Part shown: piece after piece, positions 23,133 through 30,878 of the stretch | How the letters are laid out: each line of letters starts with the position of its first letter | How positions within the stretch are numbered: position 1 is the first letter of the stretch | NCBI GenBank assembly: GCA_938009115.1 | Contig: CALLHZ010000107.1 | Coordinates: forward strand, 1 to 30,878 | Length of the DNA: 30,878 bases | Direction of reading: 5' to 3' | DNA from: an uncultured Clostridia bacterium | GTDB taxonomy: Bacteria > Bacillota > Clostridia > Peptostreptococcales > Anaerovoracaceae | Position numbers and translations under genes: made by a program | The notes under the pieces: model-generated | Databases searched by the model: none | What the model was told of the DNA's origin: nothing | Seen by the model: the letters and a program-made list of their open reading frames with translations, nothing else

Positions 23133-24939
23133 TACCGCACTGTTCCGTACGGCATTTCAACAGGCGCCTATCGGCCTTGCCCTGACCGAGGGGCATTTCT
23201 TTCTTGAAGTCAACGATGCCCTGGCCGAGATCCTGGGCCGCACAAAAGAATCGCTCCGGGGGGCTTCCTGGGCAGACCTCACCGACCCGGAGGACCTAGA
23301 CCGGGACCTGAAGCTGTTCGAAGCTTTTGAAAAAAAACAACTCAAGGAATATAGCCACGAAAAAAGATTTCTGCGCCCCGACGGCAGTTCCGTTTGGGTC
23401 ATGATGAATGTAACGGCGGTGGAACAGGATCCGGAAGGACCCGCCGGCGGGCGTCATCTTTGTATATTTCGAAACATACAAGCGCAAAAAGAGACCGAGC
23501 AGCGTCTTCGAGAGAGCGAACGGAGCAAGGAGGTCCTCCTCTCCAATCTCCCGGGGATGGCTTATCGCTGCGATTTTGACAGGAATTGGACCATGCGCTA
23601 TCTGTCCGAAGGCTGCTTCGAATTGACCGGCTATGCTCCTGAAGAACTGATCGGAAACCGTGTTCTGGCGTTCCGGGATATCATTATGCCTGAATGCCGT
23701 GATACGGTATGGGAAGACTTCAAGGACATTGTGGAAAAGGACGCTCCTTTTCGCTTCGAATATGAGATCCTGACTGCGCAGAAAACACGGAAGTGGGTCA
23801 TGGAGACCGGCCGCGGCATTTTTGACGAAAGCGGTAGCGAAGTGGTGGCCCTGGAAGGGATCATCATCGACATCACCGAATCCAAACGGCGTTTGGACCG
23901 CATCCGTTACATGTATACCCACGACTATGTGACGGGCTTGTACAACCGCAACAAGTACGAGCGGGAAAAAGCCATTCTTGAAAACAGCGGGATCCGTCCT
24001 GTGTCGGTCATCATGGCTGACATCAATGGCATCAGGCTGATCAATGACGCCTTCGGGCACGAAGAAGGCGACCGTATGATCACCCAGACGGCCAGGATCC
24101 TGCGCAGCTGCTGCAGGCCCGCAGATATTGCGGCCAGGACAGGCGGTGATGAGTTTTGCATCCTCCTGCCAAATACCGACCGGGAAACAGCGTATCAAAG
24201 AATGCAGATCATACGGAGCGCTTGCGGCGAATACAACGCAACGATCTCCAATACCGACTTACAAATCAACCTGGCTCTGGGATTCGGAACGATCGAAAAA
24301 CCGGGCCAGAACCTGGGGGATGCGGAAAAGGAGGCGGAAGACTATGTCAATAAGAACAAACTGTTCCAAGGCAGGAGCTACCACAGCGCCCTCTTGTCCT
24401 CGATCACTGCCACTCTTTTTGAGCACAGCCAGGAAACGGAAGCCCACGCGCAGCGCCTGTGGGATCTTTGCGAAAAGATCGGGCGGCGGCTTGACCTGTC
24501 CGAACAGTACCTGGAGGATCTGCACCTGTTTTCCCGGCTCCATGATGTGGGAAAAGTCGGTGTGGATGATCAGATCCTCAACAAGCCCGGAGAACTGACG
24601 CCGGAGGAATGGCAGATCATGAAAAAACACCCGGAGGTCGGCTACCGGATCGCCATGTCCGCTCCGGAACTGGCGGGGATCGCCGAGTACATCCTGTGCC
24701 ATCACGAACGCTGGGACGGAACGGGTTATCCGATGGGCAAAACAGGTACTGATATCCCTCTGCTCTCAAGGATCCTGGCGATCGCCGATGCCTATGACGC
24801 CATGACCACCGACAGGATCTACAGAAATTCTCTGCCGAACGAAGAAGCCGTCATCGAAATCATTGCCCAGGCGGGAAGCCAGTTCGATCCGGATATCGTA
24901 AAAATATTTGCTGAAATCATGAAAGACAGCACAGAATAA
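23116..24939 (+). CDS. PAS-PAS-GGDEF-HD-GYP cyclic-di-GMP protein
   Basis: A 607-residue soluble signalling protein. It has two PAS domains (about 10-125 and 138-256), a GGDEF domain (265-420) with intact GGDEF at 343-347 and an inhibitory RxxD site five residues before it (R334-D337), and an HD-GYP domain (425-605) with HD at 476-477 and GYP at 537-539. It could thus both make and degrade cyclic di-GMP. The ATG at 23116 was chosen because GGAGAG precedes it and the PAS domain starts there. The open frame extends back to 23035 inside alr. It overlaps alr by 17 bases, so coupling is likely. Confidence 0.93.
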   Translation: MDQLSDTALFRTAFQQAPIGLALTEGHFFLEVNDALAEILGRTKESLRGASWADLTDPEDLDRDLKLFEAFEKKQLKEYSHEKRFLRPDGSSVWVMMNVTAVEQDPEGPAGGRHLCIFRNIQAQKETEQRLRESERSKEVLLSNLPGMAYRCDFDRNWTMRYLSEGCFELTGYAPEELIGNRVLAFRDIIMPECRDTVWEDFKDIVEKDAPFRFEYEILTAQKTRKWVMETGRGIFDESGSEVVALEGIIIDITESKRRLDRIRYMYTHDYVTGLYNRNKYEREKAILENSGIRPVSVIMADINGIRLINDAFGHEEGDRMITQTARILRSCCRPADIAARTGGDEFCILLPNTDRETAYQRMQIIRSACGEYNATISNTDLQINLALGFGTIEKPGQNLGDAEKEAEDYVNKNKLFQGRSYHSALLSSITATLFEHSQETEAHAQRLWDLCEKIGRRLDLSEQYLEDLHLFSRLHDVGKVGVDDQILNKPGELTPEEWQIMKKHPEVGYRIAMSAPELAGIAEYILCHHERWDGTGYPMGKTGTDIPLLSRILAIADAYDAMTTDRIYRNSLPNEEAVIEIIAQAGSQFDPDIVKIFAEIMKDSTE

Positions 24940-24964
24940 ATCAAAGGAGGTCCGATCCAAAGCG

Positions 24965-26989
24965 ATGAAATCCTCGATCCTTTTGTTTCTTCACAACGGC
25001 TATCGTCTGGAAGAAACACACCCGGACTATCGGAAGACCTACCTGCTTAACATCACATCTTTTCTGATCATTGCAGCCTGCCTGTCCTTTGCATTCCTGA
25101 ATCTGTTCCTGGTCGAATGCCTTGAAAACCCCTGGTTGCTTGTGGGCGCAGCCGTATTGTGCATGCTGGTCCTTGTCTATTTTCACCGCACGGATCATAT
25201 CGCGCGGGCATCAGAACTTCTGATGGCGGTCCTTATCATAACGCTTCTGCCTTATTTCCATGCAGTTCAAAACCAGAATTACGGACTGTTCTGGATGGCA
25301 TGCTTTCCTCCTGCCGCATATTTCTTACTGGGCGGCAGAAAAGCGCGCATCCTGTCCGTGATATTTTTTTCTTATATCCTGCTCTTTATTCTGATGGATC
25401 ATGACCAATGGACACCGGCAGTCTTCAACAGCCAGTCCGTATGCAATATTGTCGGCAGCACACTGGCGCTCCTTCTGCTGGTTGGATTCCACGAGCGAAG
25501 CCGCAAGGAAGCGGCGGAGGCCCTGATGCGGGCCAACGAAAAGCAGAAGGATCACAAGGAAAATCTTCAGCTGATCCTGGATACGGCCGGCGAGGGCATC
25601 TTTGGCTTGGATATGCAAGGCATTTGCACGTTCTGTAATGCCCGAGGACTTCAGCTGCTGGGGTACCCTGGCGAATCCGATCTGGCTGGGAAAAGCCTCT
25701 ACCCGCTGGTCTATTCCCTGACGCCCGACCCAAAACCTGTCACGCCCGGCGAGTGTCTGATCCTGAAGACTATCGCAGAGGGAAGAAGCGGGTATTCCGA
25801 TCGGGAGGCCTTCCGAAAAGCGGACGGCAATCTTTTGGAAGTCGAATACTATTCTTACCCAAAACGTAAGAACGGACAAGCCGCCGGGGCTGTGGTGACA
25901 TTCAATGATATCTCCCGGCGCAGGCAAGATGAGCGGCAAATCGAATATCTGAGCAAACACGACCCGCTGACAGGCCTGTTCAACCGCCAGCAGCTGGATA
26001 AAGAGCTGGCGCGATATGATTGGCCGGAATATCTGCCGCTTTCTGTTGTCTACGGTGATTTGGACGGGCTCAAGCTGACCAACGATATCTTCGGCCATGC
26101 CGCCGGAGACGACTTCCTTCGCAATGCAGCTGAGATCCTCACCTGTTGCAAAAGGGATAACGATGTGCTGGCCCGGGTAGGCGGTGACGAATTCGCCTGG
26201 ATCATGCCCAACACCGGTGCGGCCGGCGCGGCAGAGCGGATGCACGATGCAAAAAGCAGGCTGGAATCCTCCGCCGCGATGAAAGTCCGTTGCAGCATGT
26301 CCATGGGCTGCGCCACGAAGATCCGCGCGGAAGAGGATCTGCTCCAAATCTATCATATCGCCGAGAACATCATGTACCGCAACAAGACGGCAAGAAAGAA
26401 AGGATATGAAAAAACAGCCCTGCGGGACATGACCGAGCTGCTCCATCAAAGAAATATTCACGGTGAAATGCATGCCCGGAATACGGGGTCTCTTTGCGAA
26501 AACATGGGCCGGGCCTTGAACTGGCCCGATGCCCACATCAAAAATCTCCGGGATGCGGGATACTACCACGACATCGGCAAGGTGGTCCTCAGGCCGGAGC
26601 TTCTGAATAAAACCACGACCCTGACACCCACGGAAGAATACGAGAAACAGCAGCATCCCATCATAGGGTATCGCATCATGAACCTGTTCGACCACACGCT
26701 GGACCTGGCGGACGCCATTTATTACCACCATGAAAAATGGGATGGATCAGGCTATCCCAAAGGACTCAGAAGTGTGGAGATCCCCATACAATCCCGCATC
26801 ATTGCCCTGGCGGAGCAGTATGACCACCTCCGTCATCGCCGCGCCGGGGATCCGTTGTCGTCCGACGAAGCGATCCGGCACCTGGAGACCGTAAGCGGTG
26901 TGCACTACGACCCGGACCTGGTGCCGATTTTCGCAGAAGTGGCCAGAGCTTTCGAAAAGCAGCAGGCTACTGATAAATCGGATACTTAG
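24965..26989 (+). CDS. Membrane-bound PAS-GGDEF-HD-GYP cyclic-di-GMP protein
   Basis: A 674-residue membrane protein. Five or six transmembrane segments (within about 26-175) form an unrecognised integral sensor domain. They are followed by a PAS domain (about 195-318), GGDEF (325-480) with GGDEF at 406-410 and RxxD at 397-400, and HD-GYP (485-665) with HD at 535-536 and GYP at 596-598. The usual YDA-x-T-x-R stretch after HD-GYP is altered to YDHLRHRR. AAAGGAGG lies somewhat far upstream of the ATG. It directly follows a protein with the same effector domains. Its last 23 bases overlap the opposing glyA gene. Confidence 0.92.
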   Translation: MKSSILLFLHNGYRLEETHPDYRKTYLLNITSFLIIAACLSFAFLNLFLVECLENPWLLVGAAVLCMLVLVYFHRTDHIARASELLMAVLIITLLPYFHAVQNQNYGLFWMACFPPAAYFLLGGRKARILSVIFFSYILLFILMDHDQWTPAVFNSQSVCNIVGSTLALLLLVGFHERSRKEAAEALMRANEKQKDHKENLQLILDTAGEGIFGLDMQGICTFCNARGLQLLGYPGESDLAGKSLYPLVYSLTPDPKPVTPGECLILKTIAEGRSGYSDREAFRKADGNLLEVEYYSYPKRKNGQAAGAVVTFNDISRRRQDERQIEYLSKHDPLTGLFNRQQLDKELARYDWPEYLPLSVVYGDLDGLKLTNDIFGHAAGDDFLRNAAEILTCCKRDNDVLARVGGDEFAWIMPNTGAAGAAERMHDAKSRLESSAAMKVRCSMSMGCATKIRAEEDLLQIYHIAENIMYRNKTARKKGYEKTALRDMTELLHQRNIHGEMHARNTGSLCENMGRALNWPDAHIKNLRDAGYYHDIGKVVLRPELLNKTTTLTPTEEYEKQQHPIIGYRIMNLFDHTLDLADAIYYHHEKWDGSGYPKGLRSVEIPIQSRIIALAEQYDHLRHRRAGDPLSSDEAIRHLETVSGVHYDPDLVPIFAEVARAFEKQQATDKSDT

Positions 26990-28214
26990 CGCAAAGCGCT
27001 TCTACTTCGCTTCGAATCTGATCTGCCTTGGATTCAAAGTCGGAAGCTGTCAGATAGATCAGCCGGGCGACCTGCTTCATGTCTTCCTCGACAAAACCTC
27101 TGGTCGTCACCGCCGGCGTACCGACCCGGATGCCGCTGGTTTGCGCCGCTGTTTGCGGATCGTTGGGGATCTTGTTCTTATTGACGGTGATATACACCTC
27201 GTCCAAAAGGGTCTCCATTTCTTTTCCGGTTTTCCCGAAATTCCGCAGATCCACCAGCATCAGATGGTTGTCTGTCCCTCCGGAAACCAGATCGAACCCA
27301 TATCCAAGAAGCTCTTGGGCCATAGTCTTCGCGTTCCGGATGATTTGCGCCTGATACTCCTTGAACTCCGGGCGAAGGGCCTCGCCGAACGCCACAGCTT
27401 TCGCTGCGATGATATGCTCCAGGGGACCACCCTGGCTGCCGGGGAATATAGCAGAATTGATCTTTTTAGCAATGGCTTCGTCGTTGGTCAGGATCATGCC
27501 GCCCCGGGGTCCGCGCAATGTCTTGTGGGTCGTAGTCGTCACCACATCAGCGTAGGGCATGGGACTCGGATGCAGGCCCGCGGCCACAAGTCCGGCAATG
27601 TGAGCCATATCCACCATCAGGTATGCGCCGACCTCCTTGGCGATCGCCGAAAACTTCTCAAAGTCGATGATCCGCGGATAAGCCGAAGCGCCTGCAAGGA
27701 TCATTTTCGGCCGGCATTCCAGCGCGATCCTTCGTAATTCCTCATAATCGATCACATGGGTGTCTTCCGTGACGCCGTAAGGAACGATTTTATAGTACTT
27801 GCCGGAGAAATTGACCGCGCTTCCATGGGTCAGATGTCCGCCGTGATCCAGATTCATACCCATGACGGTATCCCCCGGTTCACACAGCGCCATATAGCAG
27901 GCGTAGTTGGCCTGGGCGCCGGAATGGGGCTGTACATTGGCAAAGCCTGCGGAGAACAGCTTCTTGGCCCGTTCGATGGCCAAATTTTCTGCAATATCCA
28001 CAAATTCGCAGCCGCCGTAGTAGCGTTTTCCAGGGTAGCCTTCCGCGTACTTGTTGGTACCGATAGAGCCCGCAGCGGCCAGTACCGCAGGACTCACAAT
28101 GTTTTCCGAGGCGATCAGCTCGATATTCCGTCTCTGGCGTGCCAGCTCCTTTTCGATAGCGGCGCCCACTTCCGGGTCGCACTGCGTGATGTATGCTGTA
28201 ATTTGATTGACCAT
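26967..28214 (-). CDS. glyA: Serine hydroxymethyltransferase
   Basis: A 415-residue PLP enzyme that converts serine and tetrahydrofolate to glycine and methylene-tetrahydrofolate. It has the full family signature: ELIASENIVS, NKYAEGYPGKRYYGG, NVQPHSGAQAN, DMAHIAGLVA, the PLP lysine in TTTTHKTLRGPRGG, and SGIRVGTPAVTTRG. Length is normal. AAGGAAGG precedes the ATG. It is last gene of a leftward operon, 15 bases after the DUF937 gene, and its 3' end overlaps the convergent signalling gene without a terminator between them. Confidence 0.98.
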   Translation of the reverse strand: MVNQITAYITQCDPEVGAAIEKELARQRRNIELIASENIVSPAVLAAAGSIGTNKYAEGYPGKRYYGGCEFVDIAENLAIERAKKLFSAGFANVQPHSGAQANYACYMALCEPGDTVMGMNLDHGGHLTHGSAVNFSGKYYKIVPYGVTEDTHVIDYEELRRIALECRPKMILAGASAYPRIIDFEKFSAIAKEVGAYLMVDMAHIAGLVAAGLHPSPMPYADVVTTTTHKTLRGPRGGMILTNDEAIAKKINSAIFPGSQGGPLEHIIAAKAVAFGEALRPEFKEYQAQIIRNAKTMAQELLGYGFDLVSGGTDNHLMLVDLRNFGKTGKEMETLLDEVYITVNKNKIPNDPQTAAQTSGIRVGTPAVTTRGFVEEDMKQVARLIYLTASDFESKADQIRSEVEALCAKYPIYQ

Positions 28215-28229
28215 CTTAGCCTTCCTTTC

Positions 28230-28844
28230 TCAAAAAAGTTTACGGCCGCCCAGCAGACTACTGAGGGCCGATCCAAGGTCTGACTTGCCGTCATTGTCAT
28301 TGTCCCGGGTCGCAAATCGGATCAGACTGCCGATATCCAGTCCGGAGTCTCCTGAGCCGCCGGACAACATCGAGCCGAACAGGGAAAGGAGATCATCCTT
28401 GCTTCCCGAACTTTTCCCTTTTGTGCTCTTCCGCTTCTCCTTCCCCAGATAGCTCATAAGCAGAGGCGCCACCGTCGATAAAATGCCTGCGACTTGCTCC
28501 ATGTCCATTCCGGTTCCCGCAGCCAGATTTTTTTCCACACGCGCCGTCTCACCATGACCGCCCAAGATATGTTCCAGGATCTTGGCGCCGTCTTCAGCGT
28601 CCGCCTGGTCCAAAAAAGCGGTGATATCCGACACATCGGCATCGGCGTGATCGTCCAGGGCTTTTGCCAGGCCGCCTGCGCCTTCATCGGACTCCGCGTT
28701 TTTTTGCATGCCGGCCATCAGAGCCGGTATCGCCGACATCAGGACCGCGGAAACCTGGTCATCCGAAGCCCGGGTCTTGCGGCTCAGCGTTTGAACGCTT
28801 TCCGCAGAAGCGATCCCTTCCTGTAACAATGTCATCAGATCCAT
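28230..28844 (-). CDS. DUF937 domain protein (YidB-like)
   Basis: A 204-residue cytoplasmic protein rich in Ala, Gly, Ser and Asp. It has the DUF937 pattern: an N-terminal helical part (VSAVLMSAIPALMAGM), then ILEHILGGHGETARVEKNLAAGTGM and VAGILSTVAPLLMSYLG, ending in a Ser/Gly/Asp-rich region with DLLSLFGSMLSG and SALSSLLGG. The DNDNDGKSD segment resembles a Ca-binding loop, though this is only a look-alike. The function of the family is unknown. It lies nine bases after the membrane protein gene and 15 before glyA. Confidence 0.85.
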   Translation of the reverse strand: MDLMTLLQEGIASAESVQTLSRKTRASDDQVSAVLMSAIPALMAGMQKNAESDEGAGGLAKALDDHADADVSDITAFLDQADAEDGAKILEHILGGHGETARVEKNLAAGTGMDMEQVAGILSTVAPLLMSYLGKEKRKSTKGKSSGSKDDLLSLFGSMLSGGSGDSGLDIGSLIRFATRDNDNDGKSDLGSALSSLLGGRKLF

Positions 28845-28853
28845 GGCATCCTC

Positions 28854-29603
28854 CTATTCTTCAGCGTCCTTCGCAGACTCGTCGCCGCCCAGGACATTTT
28901 CCAGTATCGATTTGGACTCTCCGCCTCCTGCGCAGAAATCGCAGGGATCGGTTTTGCCGAGTTCAAAAGCTTCTTCGATGGTACCTTGGTATACCTGTGC
29001 GGAGTTCAGCAAGGTCCTGCAGTCCGGATCGAAGTGATAAGACTTGGAATATTTTCCCCAATAGGCTTCCCCGCCGTATTCGATCGCCATTTGTTCCGCC
29101 TGATCCAGATCTGACTGGCTCACCGGATCATATTCGATGGACATGCCCATCGTAAGGACAAAGGCGGCAGCAGCAACCACAGCAAGGATCCTCTTGGCGC
29201 CGGAAGGGATCTCTTTACTGTTTCGCAGAAGAAAGTACCCCAACGGCAGGAATGCGATCAACGTCATGATGACGCCAAACTGATTCTTGATAAACTTCCC
29301 CTTCGGCGGATCCAGCCGGTTGGACTGCTTCCAGAATTGCGCGGCAATGATACAAAGTACCGCATCGGCGATGATGGCAGCCAAAGAAGGCCAGAGAACA
29401 CTGTAGTGATTGAACGTCCAGATCGCAACAACTTCCGCGGCGATGGCAAGGATCCAGAGTACGACCGCCATGATCCTCTTTGTCCGCGCCTCAGATCTTC
29501 TCGCGCTGGGGGTTCTTTGCTCTCCGGAATACAGATCGACCTGCGATCCGTCCTTCGCATCGAGAAAGACCCGCTCTTTGGGTGACTTTTTCTTCTCTGC
29601 CAT
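28854..29603 (-). CDS. Four-TM protein with a C-terminal Ada-like zinc motif
   Basis: A 249-residue protein. A charged N-terminus (1-42) is followed by four hydrophobic segments (about 43-63, 67-88, 108-127, 137-155), then a soluble tail. The tail holds YHFDPDCRTL (Cys195) and PCDFC (Cys221, Cys224), the H-x-x-x-D-C ... C-x-x-C arrangement of the small Ada-type metal-binding motif often found at the end of nuclease or surface proteins. GGGAGG is seven bases before ATG 29603 (one before ATG 29609), so I chose 29603. It is first gene of the DUF937-glyA operon, with a promoter at 29650-29677. Function unknown. Confidence 0.85.
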   Translation of the reverse strand: MAEKKKSPKERVFLDAKDGSQVDLYSGEQRTPSARRSEARTKRIMAVVLWILAIAAEVVAIWTFNHYSVLWPSLAAIIADAVLCIIAAQFWKQSNRLDPPKGKFIKNQFGVIMTLIAFLPLGYFLLRNSKEIPSGAKRILAVVAAAAFVLTMGMSIEYDPVSQSDLDQAEQMAIEYGGEAYWGKYSKSYHFDPDCRTLLNSAQVYQGTIEEAFELGKTDPCDFCAGGGESKSILENVLGGDESAKDAEE

Positions 29604-29649
29604 GTGCATACCTCCCTTACGACATCCCGCAAGGCCGGGAACTACTTTC

Positions 29650-29677
29650 AGTATATCGGATCGTACTTGATTTGCAA
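29650..29677 (-). promoter_or_regulatory. Promoter for the membrane protein-DUF937-glyA operon
   Basis: Minus strand TTGCAA (29677-29672), 16-base spacer, TATACT (29655-29650), about 46 bases before ATG 29603. Confidence 0.6.
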
Positions 29678-29747
29678 CCGATTCGGACAGAATCGTTTTC
29701 TCCGGGCCCCGGTTATGATACACTCTCCTTGACTGGAGACACGATCG

Positions 29748-30626
29748 ATGGACATGGATGCCGCACTTTACACCTTCATAACAGAAGAACCTTCGTCACC
29801 GGAAGACGCAGCCCGGCAGGCTGCGATGCTTGTGACGCTGCCGCCTGCATTTTCATCGGATCGGATTTCCTTCAGCCGCCGTTTTCTGGCCGAGATGGTG
29901 AGATCCGGATACGGCGCCGCCTCGGACATCCACCCGTTCATCCGGAAAACGCTTCAGGAGATCTGTACGGAGAGCAATGTCTCCTTTGATATCAACGCCT
30001 GCAAACTGCTGGAATCCACGCTGGACATCGCGGCTTGCGTTCTGGCGGGGGGACAGTCCCGCCGGATGGGCAGAGACAAGCGAGGCCTGACTTTCCGGGA
30101 AAACACATTCCTTGAGACCGCCCTGCGTTCCGTTGAGCTGTATGCTGACAGATATCTTTCAGTGGGCCCCGCCGAGGCGCCGGACCATGATCCGGGCCTT
30201 GTGATCCTTCAAGACAAAGACCATGGACAAGGCCCCGTCAGCGGCATCGCGGAAGCGCTCCAAGCCACACGCAGCCCCTGGATCCTTTTTATCCCTTGCG
30301 ATATGCCTCTTCTGACAGCCGATCTGCTGGATGAGCTTGCCTTGCGACGAAAACCGGGCCAAAATGCATGGATCTTCACGGAAAAGGGTGAAGCACGCAT
30401 ATTTCCGCTCTTTCTTCGCACAAAAGCTGCGGCTCCCGTATTTGCCAAGGCTTTGGCCAAAGGTGAATGCAAGCTGAAAACGATCATAGAAGAATATCTT
30501 CACCCTGAGACGCTGGAAGTCACAGACTGCTTCGCTTATCGCGATCACATCCTGAGCAATATCAATACGGCAGACGATTATCTGTATCTGGGGCAAAGTA
30601 ACACCCCGCAGCGGCACCTTCTCTAA
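29748..30626 (+). CDS. MobA-like NTP transferase with an extra N-terminal domain
   Basis: A 292-residue protein. Residues 94-285 form a molybdenum-cofactor guanylyltransferase-like domain: the NTP loop LAGGQSRRMGRDK (99-111), GPVSGIAEAL (162-171), CDMP (184-187) and the C-terminal NINTADD. MobA attaches GMP to molybdopterin. Residues 1-90 are an extension absent from standard MobA (about 190-200 residues) that I do not recognise. It is acidic, with SRRFLAEMVRSGYG in its middle. GGAGA precedes ATG 29748, with ATG 29754 as alternative. There are no molybdoenzyme genes in the window, so transfer to another acceptor is possible. No clear terminator follows. Confidence 0.82.
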   Translation: MDMDAALYTFITEEPSSPEDAARQAAMLVTLPPAFSSDRISFSRRFLAEMVRSGYGAASDIHPFIRKTLQEICTESNVSFDINACKLLESTLDIAACVLAGGQSRRMGRDKRGLTFRENTFLETALRSVELYADRYLSVGPAEAPDHDPGLVILQDKDHGQGPVSGIAEALQATRSPWILFIPCDMPLLTADLLDELALRRKPGQNAWIFTEKGEARIFPLFLRTKAAAPVFAKALAKGECKLKTIIEEYLHPETLEVTDCFAYRDHILSNINTADDYLYLGQSNTPQRHLL

Positions 30627-30653
30627 AATGTCTCCGGCGCCGGGAAATACATC

Positions 30654-30777
30654 CTGTCAATTCCCGTGACCAGCCGGCGTAAAACTCCAACTTTGCCATT
30701 TAGCAAGAATATATTCTGTCAATAATCGTGTCTACACGATTATTTATCCCTATTTGCCATTTTAGCCTTCATTTATC
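30654..30777 (+). repeat. Imperfect 62-bp tandem repeat in an AT-rich leader
   Basis: Units 30654-30715 and 30716-30777 both begin CTGTCAAT, have CGTG at the same offset, and share TTTGCCATTT(T)AG in the second half. The second unit holds a 10-bp hairpin AATAATCGTG / CACGATTATT (30721-30730 with 30735-30744, loop TCTA). There is no gene in this 242-base gap, 30627-30868. Confidence 0.6.
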
Positions 30778-30788
30778 CCGCATAATCA

Positions 30789-30817
30789 TTGACACTGTGC
30801 TGCGCCGGCTTTACAAT
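30789..30817 (+). promoter_or_regulatory. Strong promoter for the gene starting at the window edge
   Basis: TTGACA (30789-30794), 17-base spacer, TACAAT (30812-30817). The next start codon is about 50 bases downstream. Confidence 0.8.
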
Positions 30818-30868
30818 GACTGTGTACTTTATTTCTTTTATCTTATTTCATTTTATGGAGGTGAAATA

Positions 30869-30878
30869 ATGGGTTTCA
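30869..30878 (+). CDS. Start of an unidentified gene (partial)
   Basis: ATG at 30869 preceded by GGAGGTG seven or so bases upstream and by the promoter at 30789-30817. Only the first three codons (MGF) are in the window, so nothing can be said of the product. Confidence 0.55.

Noticed and set aside
25325..26731. 468-codon leftward open frame
   Set aside because: It is antisense to the membrane GGDEF/HD-GYP gene, whose catalytic motifs are unambiguous.
30721..30744. Rho-independent terminator after the MobA-like gene
   Set aside because: The 10-bp hairpin lacks a following T tract and sits within the repeated leader of the next gene.

Overview
The window looks like chromosome of an anaerobic, Gram-positive-type member of the Clostridia, moderately GC-rich by eye. 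The evidence is TATAAT/TTGACA promoters, AGGAGG ribosome sites, SLH-domain and stalk-repeat surface proteins, a PadR/DUF2812 pair, GGDEF/HD-GYP proteins and an AmmeMemoRadiSam locus. There is no ribosomal or rRNA marker, so genus cannot be named. No phage, transposon or CRISPR array is seen, and no gene-free stretch exceeds about 250 bases.

Layout: 1-51 holds the 3' tail of a tRNA and its terminator. 96-1931 holds a TraX-like membrane acyltransferase divergent from a C45-type autoproteolytic hydrolase. 1913-4149 is a two-gene AmmeMemoRadiSam operon (radical SAM enzyme plus a Memo-AMMECR1 fusion). It is divergent from a polysaccharide deacetylase-like hydrolase (4302-5147) through two overlapping face-to-face promoters. 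A small coiled-coil protein follows at 5202-5471. 5584-10712 is a metabolic island: a leftward four-gene operon (DHDPS/NAL-type aldolase, tartrate/D-malate-type dehydrogenase, class 3 asparaginase-like protein, 2-hydroxyacid-dehydrogenase-like protein) divergent from an M20 peptidase, with a perfect 14-bp palindrome in the leader of the operon. 10791-11057 carries tRNA-Arg(CCG), tRNA-Gly(GCC) and tRNA-Pro(GGG), followed by an unusually long inverted repeat that copies the tRNA-Pro 3' end.

11141-18425 appears to be a signalling and surface unit. It has an AgrC-like GHKL histidine kinase with a downstream phosphoesterase and, divergently, two exported proteins, one anchored by three SLH domains. 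Between them lies a direct repeat ACCGTTCAG-N13-ACAGTTCAG, which matches the form of LytTR/AgrA-family binding sites. No LytTR regulator gene is present in the window. I consider this the most informative signal here.

18473-19371 is a PadR/DUF2812 operon with a perfect consensus promoter overlapped and followed by two near-identical palindromic operators. 19477-26989 is a rightward run: SDR oxidoreductase, YtcJ-type amidohydrolase, alanine racemase, and two successive proteins that each carry PAS, GGDEF and HD-GYP domains. The last one overlaps the 3' end of the opposing glyA operon (membrane zinc-site protein, DUF937 protein, glyA). A MobA-like nucleotidyltransferase with an unrecognised N-terminal domain is divergent from that operon. 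The window ends in a repeat-bearing leader with a strong promoter and the first codons of another gene.
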